From positions 62,001-126,000 of the forward strand of contig NZ_SPQT01000024.1 in the NCBI RefSeq assembly GCF_004571025.1: a DNA stretch of 64,000 nt, written 5' to 3'. Position numbers and translations under genes: made by a program. Positions 54,202 through 63,388 of the stretch are shown here, piece after piece; position 1 is the first letter of the stretch, and every line of letters starts with the position of its first letter. Below the pieces are notes generated by a model. That model had not been told where the DNA came from. It saw only the letters and a program-made list of their open reading frames with translations, and made no database searches. The stretch is from Bradyrhizobium niftali. Lineage in GTDB: Bacteria; Pseudomonadota; Alphaproteobacteria; Rhizobiales; Xanthobacteraceae.

Positions 54202-55782
54202 CTAACCCAGGATCGCGGCCGCTGCGCTCTCGGCAATCAGGATCGTCGGCGTCTGGATGTTGCCGGAGACCATGATCGGGATCACCGAGGCGTCGGCGAT
54301 ATGCAAGCCGTCAATGCCGCGCACCTGCAACCGCTGCGGATCGACGACGGCGAGATCGTCCGTGCCCATCCGGCAGGTCGAGGCGGCGTGATAGAGCGTG
54401 GTGCAATGGCCGCGGATATAGTCGGCGATCTCCGCATCGCTCGCGGCTTCCGCGCTCGGCGTGACCTCGCCCTCGATCATCTCCTTCAGCGGCGATTGCG
54501 CGGCGATGCGGCGGTTGATGCGCACGCCTTCGATCATGGTCGCGATGTCGCTGCCGCTCGCATCCGACGCGAAATAGCAGGGGTCGATCGCGGGATGCTC
54601 GATCGGATCGGCCGAACGCAGCGTGATCCGGCCGCGGCTGTTCGGCCGCTGCAACGTCGCATGCAGCGTGATGCCCGGCCTGGACGACAGGAAGCGGACA
54701 TAGTCGCGGTGCGGGCTGATCGCGCCGTAGAGCTGGAGGTCGGGCTCGACATCGGGGCGGCTACGCACATGCGCGCCGGCGGCGACCCAGGGCGAGCTGC
54801 GCGGACCGCTGCGGCTGGTTTCCCACTCGGCAAGGCTCGCGGCCAGGCTTTCTTCCGTCCAGGCGCCGACGCCGATCTTCTCCTTCGTGTAGAAGGTGAT
54901 GGGAATGTTGATGTGGTCCTGGAGATCCCTGCCGACGCCTGCCAGCTCGTGCACGACCTCCACGCCGGCCGCCTTCAATTCGTCGGCAGGACCTACGCCC
55001 GACAGCAGGAGTTGTTGCGCCGAGCCGATGGCGCCGGAGGCGAGCACCACCTCGCCGGTCGCGAAGGCGCTCTTCGGCTGCCCGTTCTCGAGATATTCGA
55101 CGCCGATCGCGCGGGAGCGCTCGATGATGATGCGGGTTACGCGCACGCTTGTCTTCAGCGTGAGATTGGCGCGCGTCAGCGCCGGGCGCAGATAGGCCTT
55201 GCCGGTGCCGAAACGTTCACCGTCCCTGATGACGAACTGGAAAAAGCCCGCACCTTCCTGGCTGGCGCCGTTGAAATCGGGATTGTGCGGAAGCCCTGCG
55301 GCCTGCGCCGCCTCCAGCCATTTCAATTCGTTCGGGTCGACATGGGGAACGTCGGCGACGTACAACGGCCCGCTCGTGCCGTGCAAGGGATCGTCGATGA
55401 AGCGCGCATTGTTCTCGAAGGCGATGAATTTCGGCAGCACGTCGCGCCACGCCCAGCCGGCGCATCCCGCCTTCTCCCAGCCGTCGTAATCGGAAGGCAG
55501 GCCGCGGATATAGATCATCGCATTGATTGCGCCGGAGCCGCCGACCATCTTGCCGCGCGGCCAGAAAATGCGCCGGCCGCGGCAGCCCGCCTGCGGTTCG
55601 GTATAGTAGCTCCAGTCGACCGCCGTGTTGAACATTGTCGGCCAGTCCGACGGAATGTCGGAAGCGCGCGGCGCCGCCCGGCCTGCCTCCAGCACCAATA
55701 CCTTGCGATGTGGATCGGCCGACAGCCGGTTGGCCAGCACGCAGCCGGCCGAGCCGGCGCCTACGATGATCGTGTCGTACAT
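54202..55782 (-). CDS. GMC-family FAD oxidoreductase (choline dehydrogenase-like)
   Basis: A 526-residue glucose-methanol-choline oxidoreductase. The FAD fold begins MYDTIIVGAGSAG with GAGSAG (8-13); GKMVGGSGAINAMIYIRG is the GMC signature near 74-91; GEVVLASGAIGSAQQLLLSG holds the second signature near 250; the catalytic His is in YHAASTCRMG and the Asn in SGNIQTPT near the C-terminus. Such enzymes oxidise alcohols with FAD. It ends only 3 bases from the convergent gene at 54198. Substrate unknown. Confidence 0.92.
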   Translation of the reverse strand: MYDTIIVGAGSAGCVLANRLSADPHRKVLVLEAGRAAPRASDIPSDWPTMFNTAVDWSYYTEPQAGCRGRRIFWPRGKMVGGSGAINAMIYIRGLPSDYDGWEKAGCAGWAWRDVLPKFIAFENNARFIDDPLHGTSGPLYVADVPHVDPNELKWLEAAQAAGLPHNPDFNGASQEGAGFFQFVIRDGERFGTGKAYLRPALTRANLTLKTSVRVTRIIIERSRAIGVEYLENGQPKSAFATGEVVLASGAIGSAQQLLLSGVGPADELKAAGVEVVHELAGVGRDLQDHINIPITFYTKEKIGVGAWTEESLAASLAEWETSRSGPRSSPWVAAGAHVRSRPDVEPDLQLYGAISPHRDYVRFLSSRPGITLHATLQRPNSRGRITLRSADPIEHPAIDPCYFASDASGSDIATMIEGVRINRRIAAQSPLKEMIEGEVTPSAEAASDAEIADYIRGHCTTLYHAASTCRMGTDDLAVVDPQRLQVRGIDGLHIADASVIPIMVSGNIQTPTILIAESAAAAILG

Positions 55783-55854
55783 TGAATGGCACTCCGAGGA
55801 TCACAGCGTCGTGACGCGGAGTGCTTGCAAGAATTGTGCTTTGCGTGCGACCTC

Positions 55855-55961
55855 GTCATTCCGGGAGGCGTGCACAGCACGCAGGCCCGGAATCCATCTA
55901 TCCGCAGAGAACGTGGCGAGATGGATTCCGGGTTCGCTCCGTTGGAGCGCCCCGGAATGAC
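55855..55961. repeat. Dispersed palindromic repeat, family E, copy 2
   Basis: GTCATTCCGGGAGGCGTGCA and CCGGAATCCATC at the left; AGATGGATTCCGGGTTCGCT and GCCCCGGAATGAC at the right. Similar to 46785-46889. Confidence 0.8.
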
Positions 55962-55968
55962 GACTGGT

Positions 55969-56193
55969 TCAGCCCCCGTGCGACTCCACGACCTTGCGGC
56001 AGCCGTCCGAAAGCTTCGACTTGTTCTCGCGCAGGCAGGCGTTCATCTGCGGCGGCTTGCCGACATGTTCGGCGCAGAATTTGCTGGCGTCGCCGCGGCA
56101 GGCCATCTGCTCCTGCAGCGTCGGACCGGATTGTGCTGCGGCGGGCAGGGCGGTGGCGGCGAGCAGCAGCGCGGCAAGAACCGAAATCTTCAT
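55969..56193 (-). CDS. Exported cysteine-rich-repeat protein
   Basis: A 74-residue exported protein. The start MKISVLAALLLAATALPAAA (56193) is supported by AGAGG seven bases upstream and yields a signal peptide ending AAA-QSG. The mature part has Cys in QMACRGDASKFCAEH and NACLRENKSKLSDGCRKV, the four-Cys spacing of the cysteine-rich (GLG1-type) repeat. It should be disulfide-bonded in the periplasm. Function unknown. Confidence 0.82.
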   Translation of the reverse strand: MKISVLAALLLAATALPAAAQSGPTLQEQMACRGDASKFCAEHVGKPPQMNACLRENKSKLSDGCRKVVESHGG

Positions 56194-56427
56194 AAAGCAC
56201 CTCTTTGGGATTGTCGGTGGTCCCGTTTGGGATCGAGCGGGCGGACCATCTCGCGAAGGCCTGGTGCCGGTCCATGCCATGTTCATGGCATCGGCTCGCG
56301 CTCCTGGCCTCCGTACCCCCATCTTCATGGCATGTATCCGTGCGCCGTCTTTTGCCATTCAGACTGCACGTCGGCTGCGAAACCCGGTGATTGCACCGGG
56401 ACGCCGAACGGGAAGCAGGAGAGCAAG

Positions 56428-56718
56428 ATGTCGAAAAGAGCGGGAGCGCTGAGTGCCGGGCTGACGATCATGGCGCTGGCGGGTGCTGCGATGGTGTCGC
56501 TGGGCACGAGCCCGGCGCAGGCGGTGGTCTATTGCAAGACGGTCGGCGTGCCCAAGGGCTGCGTGGTGCGGCCGACGGCGGCGGTGGTGGTCGCGCCGGG
56601 AGCCCCGGTCGCGGCAGTTGCGGTCGCGACGCCCGGCGTCGGTGCGCCCGGTGTCGGCGTACGTGCCGGCACGCCGATGAATCGCGGCGGTCCGGTCAAT
56701 CGCGTCGGCATCCGCTGA
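56428..56718 (+). CDS. Exported Gly/Val/Ala-rich small protein
   Basis: A 96-residue protein. The ATG at 56428 is preceded by AGGAGAGCAAG. A signal peptide (MSKRAGALSAGLTIMALAGA, ending around QA-VVY) is followed by VVYCKTVGVPKGCVVRP, with two Cys, and a long Gly/Pro/Val/Ala-rich tail (APGAPVAAVAVATPGVGAPG). The composition is typical of unfolded secreted or surface proteins in this genus. No function assigned. Confidence 0.75.
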   Translation: MSKRAGALSAGLTIMALAGAAMVSLGTSPAQAVVYCKTVGVPKGCVVRPTAAVVVAPGAPVAAVAVATPGVGAPGVGVRAGTPMNRGGPVNRVGIR

Positions 56719-56858
56719 CGATCTCGTTCGATTGAGTTGATTGCATCGCTTCGGGCGAAGGGATGACTTGCGGACGACCACCCCCCGTCCTCCGCATGAG
56801 AACCATCCGGCCCGTTCCCTCTCTCCGTGCGTCCCACACGTTCGGGGAGGGGGGCTTT

Positions 56859-58784
56859 TCAGCTGGCAGCGGCGTCGCTGTCGGGAAAGATCTGCGGCAA
56901 TTGCAGCCGTACCCGCGTGCCCGAGGCATCCGAGCCCAGATCGAGCACCGCGCCGCAGCGCGCAGCGCGGCTTCTCATGTTGCGCAGGCCCCGTGCGGTC
57001 TGGCTCGTGCCCGCGGCCGCGCAATCGCCCGCCAGCGCAAAACCACGGCCGTCGTCGGTCACGCTGATCACGCCGTACGGCCCCTGGTCCGCGTCAAGCG
57101 TCTCGATCGTGACCGCGATATTGCCGGCGTGCGCGTGCTTGACCGCATTGGTCACGGCCTCGTCGAGGATGCGCACGATCTGGATGACGTGCCATGGTCT
57201 CAGCTCGGGATGCAGCGGCAGGCCCTGCGGCGTCGCCACGCGCCAGTCGAGTGCGATGTCGTGCGGCCGCAATTGCATCGCCGCGCGCTCGCGCCAGGAG
57301 CCGAGCGCGAGCATGAGGTCGCCGCCGATGTCGTCCATGGAGTCGATGACGAGACGGAGATCCTTCAGCGCCGCGCGGGCGGCGTCCGTGATGGTCGCGC
57401 CCTCATGGCCGCGCTCGGACAGCGCGACGATGCTGACGAGCTGGCCGCCGAGGCCGTCATGCAGGTCGCGCATCAGCCGCGTGCGCTCGTTGGCGAGCGC
57501 GGCGGCACGGGCGCGCGCTTCCTCGCGGGCAAAGCTTGCCTTCAGCCGCTCCTCGGCCTCGCGCACGCGCGTCACGAGCTGGCCGGCGAAGCTGTCGACC
57601 TGGTTCAGCGCGCGGGCGAAGCGCCAGGTCAGCCCGGCGCCGATCGCGACCAGCATCGCCGAATAGGACAGGCGCGAGACGAAGATGCGTTCGTTGGTGA
57701 CGATCTCGGACACCGACAGCATGTCGTGGACCCAGCAGGTCAGCACGATGCTCACCGCGCAGCCGAGCGTGAAGCTCGCGGCATCCTGCCGCCGCACCAC
57801 CGCGGCCGCGGTGACGCAGGCCATCAGGACCAGGCAGACCCCGACCGTGGGGATGCCAAGCAGGAGAAACAGAATGCGCGGCAGCGGCGGCCCGGCGATC
57901 AGCCCGACCACGAACACGGCGATGCCCGGCGCGAACAGCAGCGTGCCGTAGCGCGGCCAGCGCCAGCCGAAGAACAGCACGCCGAACACGACGATCAGCG
58001 CGCTCTCGGTCGGCGCCGATGCCAGCAGCACCGAGGCAAGCCGCGACGTGGTGGCCGGGGGCACCGGCGGCGGTACGAACGCCTGCACCACGCCGAGCAC
58101 CATCGCCGCCGCCAGCACGCCGTAGACCGGCTCGCGGCGCCGCATCAGCCACATGATCGCGAGGATGACGGCGAGGATGGACTGCCACGCCGAGAACACC
58201 ACCGGCAGCGTGACGAACAGCAGCGTGCGCGTCTCATAGGCGGGACGCAAGGCTGCATCGGGGCCGACATAGACGGTGTCGAGAAAACCCTTCAGTGGCC
58301 CCCATACGAACAGCCGCACCGTGAGCTCGTTGCTGCCGTCGCGCAGCAGCGAAGCGGGGATGAGCGCAATCTGCGGCGTGTTGCGGTCCGGCCGGTTGGC
58401 GTTGGCATCACGCCGCGAATCGAGCACCACGACGCCGTTGACGGCGACTTCCACCGCATTGCTGAAGCGCGGCAGGAACACCGACCATCCCGACGCCGCA
58501 TCGCCGCGGCGGAAGGTGAAGGCGCCGGTGTAGAGCGGGGGATCGGCCAGCGAGTAACGCGACGAGGTGAAATGCGGCAGCGTCACGGGATGCGTCGCGC
58601 CGTCCTCCCGCAGCGAAAATCCGCTCAAGGCAAAATCGTCGGGGTCGCTCGGCTGGAGCAGCCGCAGCCCGAGGATGGTGGCGATCACGATCAACGCCTG
58701 CAGCAGCAGGTAGGGCACGAGGCGCGCGGCCAGCAGCCGGCGCCGCGCGGGTTTGATCGTTGCCTTCGCCGCGATCTCGCTCAC
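56859..58784 (-). CDS. Sensor histidine kinase with extracytoplasmic domain and 7TM region
   Basis: A 641-residue sensor kinase. One helix (residues 21-43) leads to an extracytoplasmic beta-sandwich (about 50-180, with SNAVEVAVNGVVVLDS and SNELTVRLFVWG typical of jelly-roll ligand domains), then about seven more helices (187-390). The cytosolic part has a coiled-coil-like stretch, HisKA_3 dimerisation RLMRDLHDGLGGQLVS with His442, N-box EAVTNAVKHAHA and G-box VTDDGRGF. The GTG start at 58784 overlaps the stop of the response regulator (GTGA). It phosphorylates that regulator on sensing an unknown ligand. Confidence 0.9.
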   Translation of the reverse strand: MSEIAAKATIKPARRRLLAARLVPYLLLQALIVIATILGLRLLQPSDPDDFALSGFSLREDGATHPVTLPHFTSSRYSLADPPLYTGAFTFRRGDAASGWSVFLPRFSNAVEVAVNGVVVLDSRRDANANRPDRNTPQIALIPASLLRDGSNELTVRLFVWGPLKGFLDTVYVGPDAALRPAYETRTLLFVTLPVVFSAWQSILAVILAIMWLMRRREPVYGVLAAAMVLGVVQAFVPPPVPPATTSRLASVLLASAPTESALIVVFGVLFFGWRWPRYGTLLFAPGIAVFVVGLIAGPPLPRILFLLLGIPTVGVCLVLMACVTAAAVVRRQDAASFTLGCAVSIVLTCWVHDMLSVSEIVTNERIFVSRLSYSAMLVAIGAGLTWRFARALNQVDSFAGQLVTRVREAEERLKASFAREEARARAAALANERTRLMRDLHDGLGGQLVSIVALSERGHEGATITDAARAALKDLRLVIDSMDDIGGDLMLALGSWRERAAMQLRPHDIALDWRVATPQGLPLHPELRPWHVIQIVRILDEAVTNAVKHAHAGNIAVTIETLDADQGPYGVISVTDDGRGFALAGDCAAAGTSQTARGLRNMRSRAARCGAVLDLGSDASGTRVRLQLPQIFPDSDAAAS

Positions 58785-59458
58785 AGCTTGATCAGGCCCT
58801 GCTGCACCGCCTCGAACACCGCTTCGCTGCGCGTGTGGACCTCGAGCTTGCGATAGATGTTCTTGATGTGCCCGGGCACGGTCTGCCTGGACAGGCCGAG
58901 ATGGCTCGCGATCTCGGCATAGCTGAAACCCTTGGCGATGCCCCAGAGGATGTCGATCTCGCGCGGGGTCAGCCTTGCGGTGTTGAGTGCGGGGCCCGGC
59001 GGCGGCTCCGCCGAATTTTGCGTTCGCCGCACGATGAAGCGGGCGATCGAGGCCGAGATCGGCGAATGGCCGGCGACCAGATCGCGCACGGTGGTGGCGA
59101 TATCGGTGGGGAAGGCGTCCTTGAGCAGGTAGCCGGTGGCGCCGACCGTCATCGCGGAGATCACGCTCTCCTCGTCGCCGAGCGCCGAGATCACCATGAT
59201 CTCGGTATCGGGAAAGCGCTGCCGGACCTCGCGGATCAGCTCGACGCCGTGGCCGTCGGGAAGCCTGAGATCGGTGAGCAGCACGCGCGGTGTCGCCTCG
59301 CCCAGCGCCGATCGGGCCTCTCCCAGTGTGCCGGCGCTGCGCACCTCGTAGCCGGCCTTGACCAGTGCATCCTGGAGCCGCCAGCAGGTCGGCGCGTCAT
59401 CCTCGACGAGGAGGATGGTGATGGCTTCACCCGTCTCGCCCTGTTCGCTCATGTCCAT
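58781..59458 (-). CDS. NarL/FixJ-type response regulator
   Basis: A 225-residue two-component regulator. The receiver domain has Asp20/Asp21 in LLVEDDAP, phospho-acceptor Asp63 in LLTDLRLPDGHG, and the VISALGDEESVISAM and GYLLKDAF segments with the conserved Lys. The C-terminal LuxR-type HTH is TPREIDILWGIAKGFSYAE followed by IASHLGLSRQTVPGHI. It should bind DNA when phosphorylated by the kinase encoded by the overlapping gene. Start MDMSEQG or MSEQG. Targets are unknown. Confidence 0.93.
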   Translation of the reverse strand: MDMSEQGETGEAITILLVEDDAPTCWRLQDALVKAGYEVRSAGTLGEARSALGEATPRVLLTDLRLPDGHGVELIREVRQRFPDTEIMVISALGDEESVISAMTVGATGYLLKDAFPTDIATTVRDLVAGHSPISASIARFIVRRTQNSAEPPPGPALNTARLTPREIDILWGIAKGFSYAEIASHLGLSRQTVPGHIKNIYRKLEVHTRSEAVFEAVQQGLIKL

Positions 59459-59570
59459 CGTCCCGCACCGCGTGTCCCCCGTGGCGCGAGGTCAGCTTAA
59501 CCGCGGCGCGGACGCCGCGACACCCATAATCATGGGGGCGGCGATGAGGCGGCATCCGGGACGCGGGTGC

Positions 59571-62297
59571 CTACTGCTTCGTCGCGGCCGGTTTATCCGT
59601 CGGCATGGGCGGGCTCGGCAGTCGCTGCACGATGATACGCGCCGTGCCGGCATTGTTCTTGTAGAACTGCTCATAGGGCCCCTGGACCGCGTCGAGCTTC
59701 GCCGGCCGCAACGGTGCCGGCAGCAGTGTTGGGTAAATCTGCACGGCGTCGTTGACGTAGAAGAACAGATCGCCGGCGTCGGGCGCGACGAATTCCGCCA
59801 CCAGCCGTCCCGACAGTTTCTGGTTCTCCCAGATCGTGCGCGCCGTAGCATCCTTCGGCACCGGCTCGAAAGGTCCGAGCTTGCCGACAGCGAGTTTGAG
59901 CGGATTGTTGTCGGGAAGTGCCTCGAACTCCTTCGTCTTGTCGAGCTGGGTCGGATACCTGCCCTTGCGCTTGTCCGCATCGTCCTCGAACGGAATGGTC
60001 GGATTCATCCGGCGCGGCAATTCGTCGGCCGGCATGACGTTGACGGCCTGCAGCGGAATGTCGCTCATTCCCTTCGTGCCGACGCGTACCACGGGCTGGA
60101 ACCAGGCGGCGCCGAACTGACGGAGCGTCGGCAGGGCGAGGTAGTGAGGCGTGAAATAGGTCGTGAAGCCGTTTGTGCCGCTCATGATGGTGCGGTCGAA
60201 CCAGGGATCCTCGATCTCGACCCAGACGCGGTATTTGCGGCCCTTCTCGACCGCGAGGCCGCTCCACCAGCAAAATTCCTCCGTCGCGAAACGGCCGCGC
60301 GCATCGACCGGCTCGTCGGGCACGGGCGTCCCTGCCTCCGGCCCGGGCGTCGTGCAGATATTGCCGGTCGCAACGCGCGCCGTGAAGACGCTGGTCGCTC
60401 CAATCAGCAGTGCGGAATAGAAGATGATGAACAGGAAGGCGCCGGGCAGCACGAACCTGGCGAAAATCCAGCGGGCCGGCCCCGCATTCAGCCGCATCCA
60501 CCGGGCGAAGCGGAGCAGCCTGCCGGGCTCATCGACATTCTGCCGGCTTGCCATGCGACGTGGCCTGCTCCAGGCCAGCCGCGCGCGTTCCTGGATGGTG
60601 TCGCGCAGCACCGAGTTCCTGCGCCAGATAAGGTACGTGATGGCCAGGACGATCGAGGTGACGAACGGGTAATACAGCGTGATGTCGAGCCACGGCGCCG
60701 CATAGGATGGCAGGACGTTCCTGACCAGATTGGCGAGCGGACCCAGCACGCCGCCAACGAGCCAGTCGATGGTGGCGATGACGTGCAGCACCACCGTGCC
60801 TTGCAGGCCGTGGTCCTTCGACACCCCGATCAGGCTGCGGGCGATCCACGGCCAGATCGCGATCACGCCGACCATGACCAGCAGCGAGAAATAGGCGACG
60901 CGCCGCCACCACACGGTGTCGCGCGTGAGCCTGGCCATTTCGGCGCTGGGCGTGTTCATGCGCGTGAAGTCCTCGGCCTCCTTCTCGCGCCGCGGGCCCT
61001 TGGCTTTCGCGACATAGGCCTGCTTCATCGCCTCGCGGGTACCGTCCTCGATGAGGTTCAGCTTGCTGCCGTCCGGCATCAGCACCAGCGCGTCCGCCGG
61101 CAGCATGATCGGCGCGTAGTCGTCGCAGCCGAACAGCATGCGTTCGATGACGGCGAAGTGCACCACCGGCAGCCCGCCATTGACTTCACCGGCGAGGACC
61201 GGGCGTGGTCCGTAACGGTAGAGCACGGCGGCGCCGCTGCGCGAATCGTGCTTCGGTCCGATCGCCGATTGGTATTCCCTGAAGTGCTCGATCTCGCCGT
61301 CCTGGAAACGGAGCCTGCCGTCGAGCTGATCGGTCATCCAGACCAGCGGCACGAAGGACAGCGTGGAATCCGGATAGCCGCCGCCGATGTCGGAATGCAC
61401 GCCCGCGAACCACACCTCCTTGACCGTCTGGTCGGCCGCCAGATGGCTCTGGTCGATCCGTAGCGGATGGAAGGTGGTGCGCTCGTCGTCCAGCGCCAGC
61501 GCATGACAGATGTGCTTCACCTTGCGCGAGGGCCGGTGATTGCGAAACGAGATCGGCCAGATCGCCCAGTCGATCGCGACGCGCAGCTCCTCGATCGGGA
61601 CGCCGAAGGCCTCGACCGTGTCGAACAGTCCCATGAATTCGATGTCGACGTTCTCGCGACCGTTCATCGCCGCCCGGACATCGGCGTAGGAACGGTGCCC
61701 GCAGATCGAATGATAGAGATAGAGCAGGAGATCGCGGATGAAGCGCGCGATCCAGATCGTCGGCAGGCTCTTCTTCAATGGCACGGTGTCGCGGCGGTAT
61801 TCCCGCCACGCGGCCATGGCGTTGCGCTCCATCTCCTCGTGCGACACCGGGGTGCCTTCGATCTCCGCCGGCACGAGACCCTGGCTCGCGACCATGGACG
61901 CCAGCGTACGCGCGGTGAACGCGCCGCGGCTGAAGCCGAAGATGTAGATCTCGTCGCCCTCGCGCCAGTTCCAGCACAGGAAGCGATAGAGCTTGCGGAC
62001 GTTGCTGGGCACGCCGATGCCGGTGGCGCCGTCGAGCGCGGCGAGCGGCGCCCAGCCGGCGGTGCCGACACCCTTGATGTAGTGCGAGATCTGATCCGGC
62101 TGGGTGTGATCGAGCGCCTCGTAGAGACGCCAGACGCTCGATTCCTGGGTGGTGAACGCGTTGCCCGTGCCATCGGCGAACAGCACCAGCTTGCGTTTGG
62201 AGGAGGCGGAGCCGGCCGTCCTGCCGGCCTTCATGTCGCTATGTGGGTGTTCCGATCCGGCAATATCGGCGTTCCGCTCGCCATCATGATGTGGCAT
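59571..62297 (-). CDS. DUF2235 (Tle1-like) alpha/beta hydrolase with membrane region
   Basis: A 908-residue protein of the DUF2235 family, which includes the Tle1 phospholipases of type VI secretion. The start MPHHDGERN (62297) has GGAGAAG upstream. The hydrolase triad appears as Ser123 in GFSRGAF, Asp226 in FMGLFDTVEAFG and His301 in AGVHSDIGGGY. After the catalytic domain, hydrophobic segments occur near 468-486, 502-522, 538-558 and 612-637, followed by a 270-residue soluble C-terminal part. So it is a membrane-bound lipase-like protein rather than a free effector. No type VI genes are nearby. Substrate unknown. Confidence 0.86.
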   Translation of the reverse strand: MPHHDGERNADIAGSEHPHSDMKAGRTAGSASSKRKLVLFADGTGNAFTTQESSVWRLYEALDHTQPDQISHYIKGVGTAGWAPLAALDGATGIGVPSNVRKLYRFLCWNWREGDEIYIFGFSRGAFTARTLASMVASQGLVPAEIEGTPVSHEEMERNAMAAWREYRRDTVPLKKSLPTIWIARFIRDLLLYLYHSICGHRSYADVRAAMNGRENVDIEFMGLFDTVEAFGVPIEELRVAIDWAIWPISFRNHRPSRKVKHICHALALDDERTTFHPLRIDQSHLAADQTVKEVWFAGVHSDIGGGYPDSTLSFVPLVWMTDQLDGRLRFQDGEIEHFREYQSAIGPKHDSRSGAAVLYRYGPRPVLAGEVNGGLPVVHFAVIERMLFGCDDYAPIMLPADALVLMPDGSKLNLIEDGTREAMKQAYVAKAKGPRREKEAEDFTRMNTPSAEMARLTRDTVWWRRVAYFSLLVMVGVIAIWPWIARSLIGVSKDHGLQGTVVLHVIATIDWLVGGVLGPLANLVRNVLPSYAAPWLDITLYYPFVTSIVLAITYLIWRRNSVLRDTIQERARLAWSRPRRMASRQNVDEPGRLLRFARWMRLNAGPARWIFARFVLPGAFLFIIFYSALLIGATSVFTARVATGNICTTPGPEAGTPVPDEPVDARGRFATEEFCWWSGLAVEKGRKYRVWVEIEDPWFDRTIMSGTNGFTTYFTPHYLALPTLRQFGAAWFQPVVRVGTKGMSDIPLQAVNVMPADELPRRMNPTIPFEDDADKRKGRYPTQLDKTKEFEALPDNNPLKLAVGKLGPFEPVPKDATARTIWENQKLSGRLVAEFVAPDAGDLFFYVNDAVQIYPTLLPAPLRPAKLDAVQGPYEQFYKNNAGTARIIVQRLPSPPMPTDKPAATKQ

Positions 62298-62358
62298 GGG
62301 CTTCTCCGGCAATTTCGCGAGGAGCGCTTCAGGCCCGGGCCGCGCAGCGCTCCCCGGA

Positions 62359-62371
62359 TTCAATCAATGAT
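62359..62371. promoter_or_regulatory. Short palindrome upstream of the DUF2235 gene
   Basis: CAATCAATGATTG, a perfect 13-base palindrome, 62 bases before the ATG at 62297. It could be an operator, but 13 bases is short and no regulator is known. Confidence 0.25.
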
Positions 62372-62533
62372 TGCGTCAGAAAATAAGGTGTATTCTGCAC
62401 ACAATCCCGCTGAGGTAGCAAGCGGGAACCTGCACTCTCGCTGCGGTCGGACGCCGCGGAATGACGGTCGCGAAAAGCATTTGGTTGTGCTGGTCGGCGT
62501 GCCGGACGGCGAAGGCAAGCGATGTCCGCGGAC

Positions 62534-62559
62534 GCCTCTCCCGACGAACGGGGAGAGGC
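62534..62559. repeat. Short intergenic hairpin
   Basis: Arms GCCTCTCCC/GGGAGAGGC with an 8-base loop, 14 bases after the minus-strand stop at 62574. No T-run, so it is more likely an intergenic repeat than a terminator. Confidence 0.45.
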
Positions 62560-62573
62560 GGAGCGATCAGCCT

Positions 62574-62825
62574 CTACCTGCCATTGCCGCGGCAGCGGCC
62601 ACCGGGCCCGATATGGAAGCCGCGCGGGCAGGCATGCGCGGCGGGGTTGGCGTAGTTTCGCAGGCAGCCGCCGTAGGGGCCGCGATGCCAGCCGGGGCCG
62701 CAGCCGCCGGCGACGGCGATGACGTCGCCATTCGCGCTCGCGCCGAGCGGCGCGAGCGGCATGGCCTGGGCAACGCCCGTGATCGCGCCGAGCGCGACGG
62801 CTGCGGCAAACAGGGTGCGCATCAT
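62574..62825 (-). CDS. GCG_CRPN-type small secreted protein
   Basis: An 83-residue exported protein. A signal peptide (MMRTLFAAAVALGAITGVAQ, ending AQA-MPL) precedes a mature part that carries GGCGPGWHRGPYGGC, the GCG/CRPN prefix hallmark, and CPRGFHIGPGGRCRGNG near the end. Such peptides are typical of Bradyrhizobium and relatives; function is unknown. GGGAGACAAG lies before the ATG at 62825. Confidence 0.85.
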   Translation of the reverse strand: MMRTLFAAAVALGAITGVAQAMPLAPLGASANGDVIAVAGGCGPGWHRGPYGGCLRNYANPAAHACPRGFHIGPGGRCRGNGR

Positions 62826-62850
62826 GTCTTGTCTCCCGAGTGCGGTTGCT

Positions 62851-63093
62851 TCAATGGCCGGCGGCGAATGCGATGCCGGCGCGCACTTCGGCTATCGCCT
62901 GGTCGATCAGCCCGATGGCCTTCTCGCGATGGCCGCCCTTGTTCGGCTCGGCCTTGCCGAGCTCGGCGCGGGCCGATTGCAGGATCGCGATGGCTTCGTC
63001 CATGTGCGGCTGCGCGCCCAGCGCGTAACCGATGCAGAGGCTGGTCGCGATGACGCCGCCGAGCACGAAGCTGCGGGGTAGAGAGGTTCGCAT
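62851..63093 (-). CDS. Exported or anchored small hypothetical protein
   Basis: An 80-residue protein started at MRTSLPRSFVLGGVIATSLC (63093), with GGGGGAGACAAC upstream. The N-terminal hydrophobic helix (about 8-25) is a signal or anchor, then one amphipathic helix region (ILQSARAELGKAEPN and AIGLIDQAIAEVRAGIAF). No Cys pair or known motif. It is 25 bases before the GCG-type gene in the same direction and may be co-transcribed with it. Confidence 0.72.
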   Translation of the reverse strand: MRTSLPRSFVLGGVIATSLCIGYALGAQPHMDEAIAILQSARAELGKAEPNKGGHREKAIGLIDQAIAEVRAGIAFAAGH

Positions 63094-63388
63094 GTCGTTG
63101 TCTCCCCCAGCGGGCGTCAGGCTGGGCCCGCCCGGTTGCCCGGATGCAGCCCCCTGTGTGGCGGATGCCGCAACCGCCGCCTGAATAGGGCCCGCCGATG
63201 CGGACCGTCTTGGACTGTCCGGCGCCGGCGACGTCACGGCTTGGACTGACCGGCGCAGCTTGATTCACGTTGGCGTGCTGATAGCCTGCGGGCTGCGGCC
63301 TTCAGCACGGGGTCATTTCCTGCCTGCGAGGTTCGGCCGGTTTCACGCACGACGTTTTTCGAAAAAGTCTTTGTTGGAAGTCCTTTCG

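Noticed and set aside
56763..58856. A 697-codon plus-strand frame opposite the histidine kinase
   Set aside because: Antisense shadow of a kinase with all H, N and G boxes intact.
59358..61463. A 701-codon plus-strand frame opposite the DUF2235 gene
   Set aside because: Antisense of a gene with a complete catalytic triad; no recognisable domain of its own.
62534..62559. Terminator after the GCG-type gene
   Set aside because: The stem is good, but there is no T-run on the minus strand.
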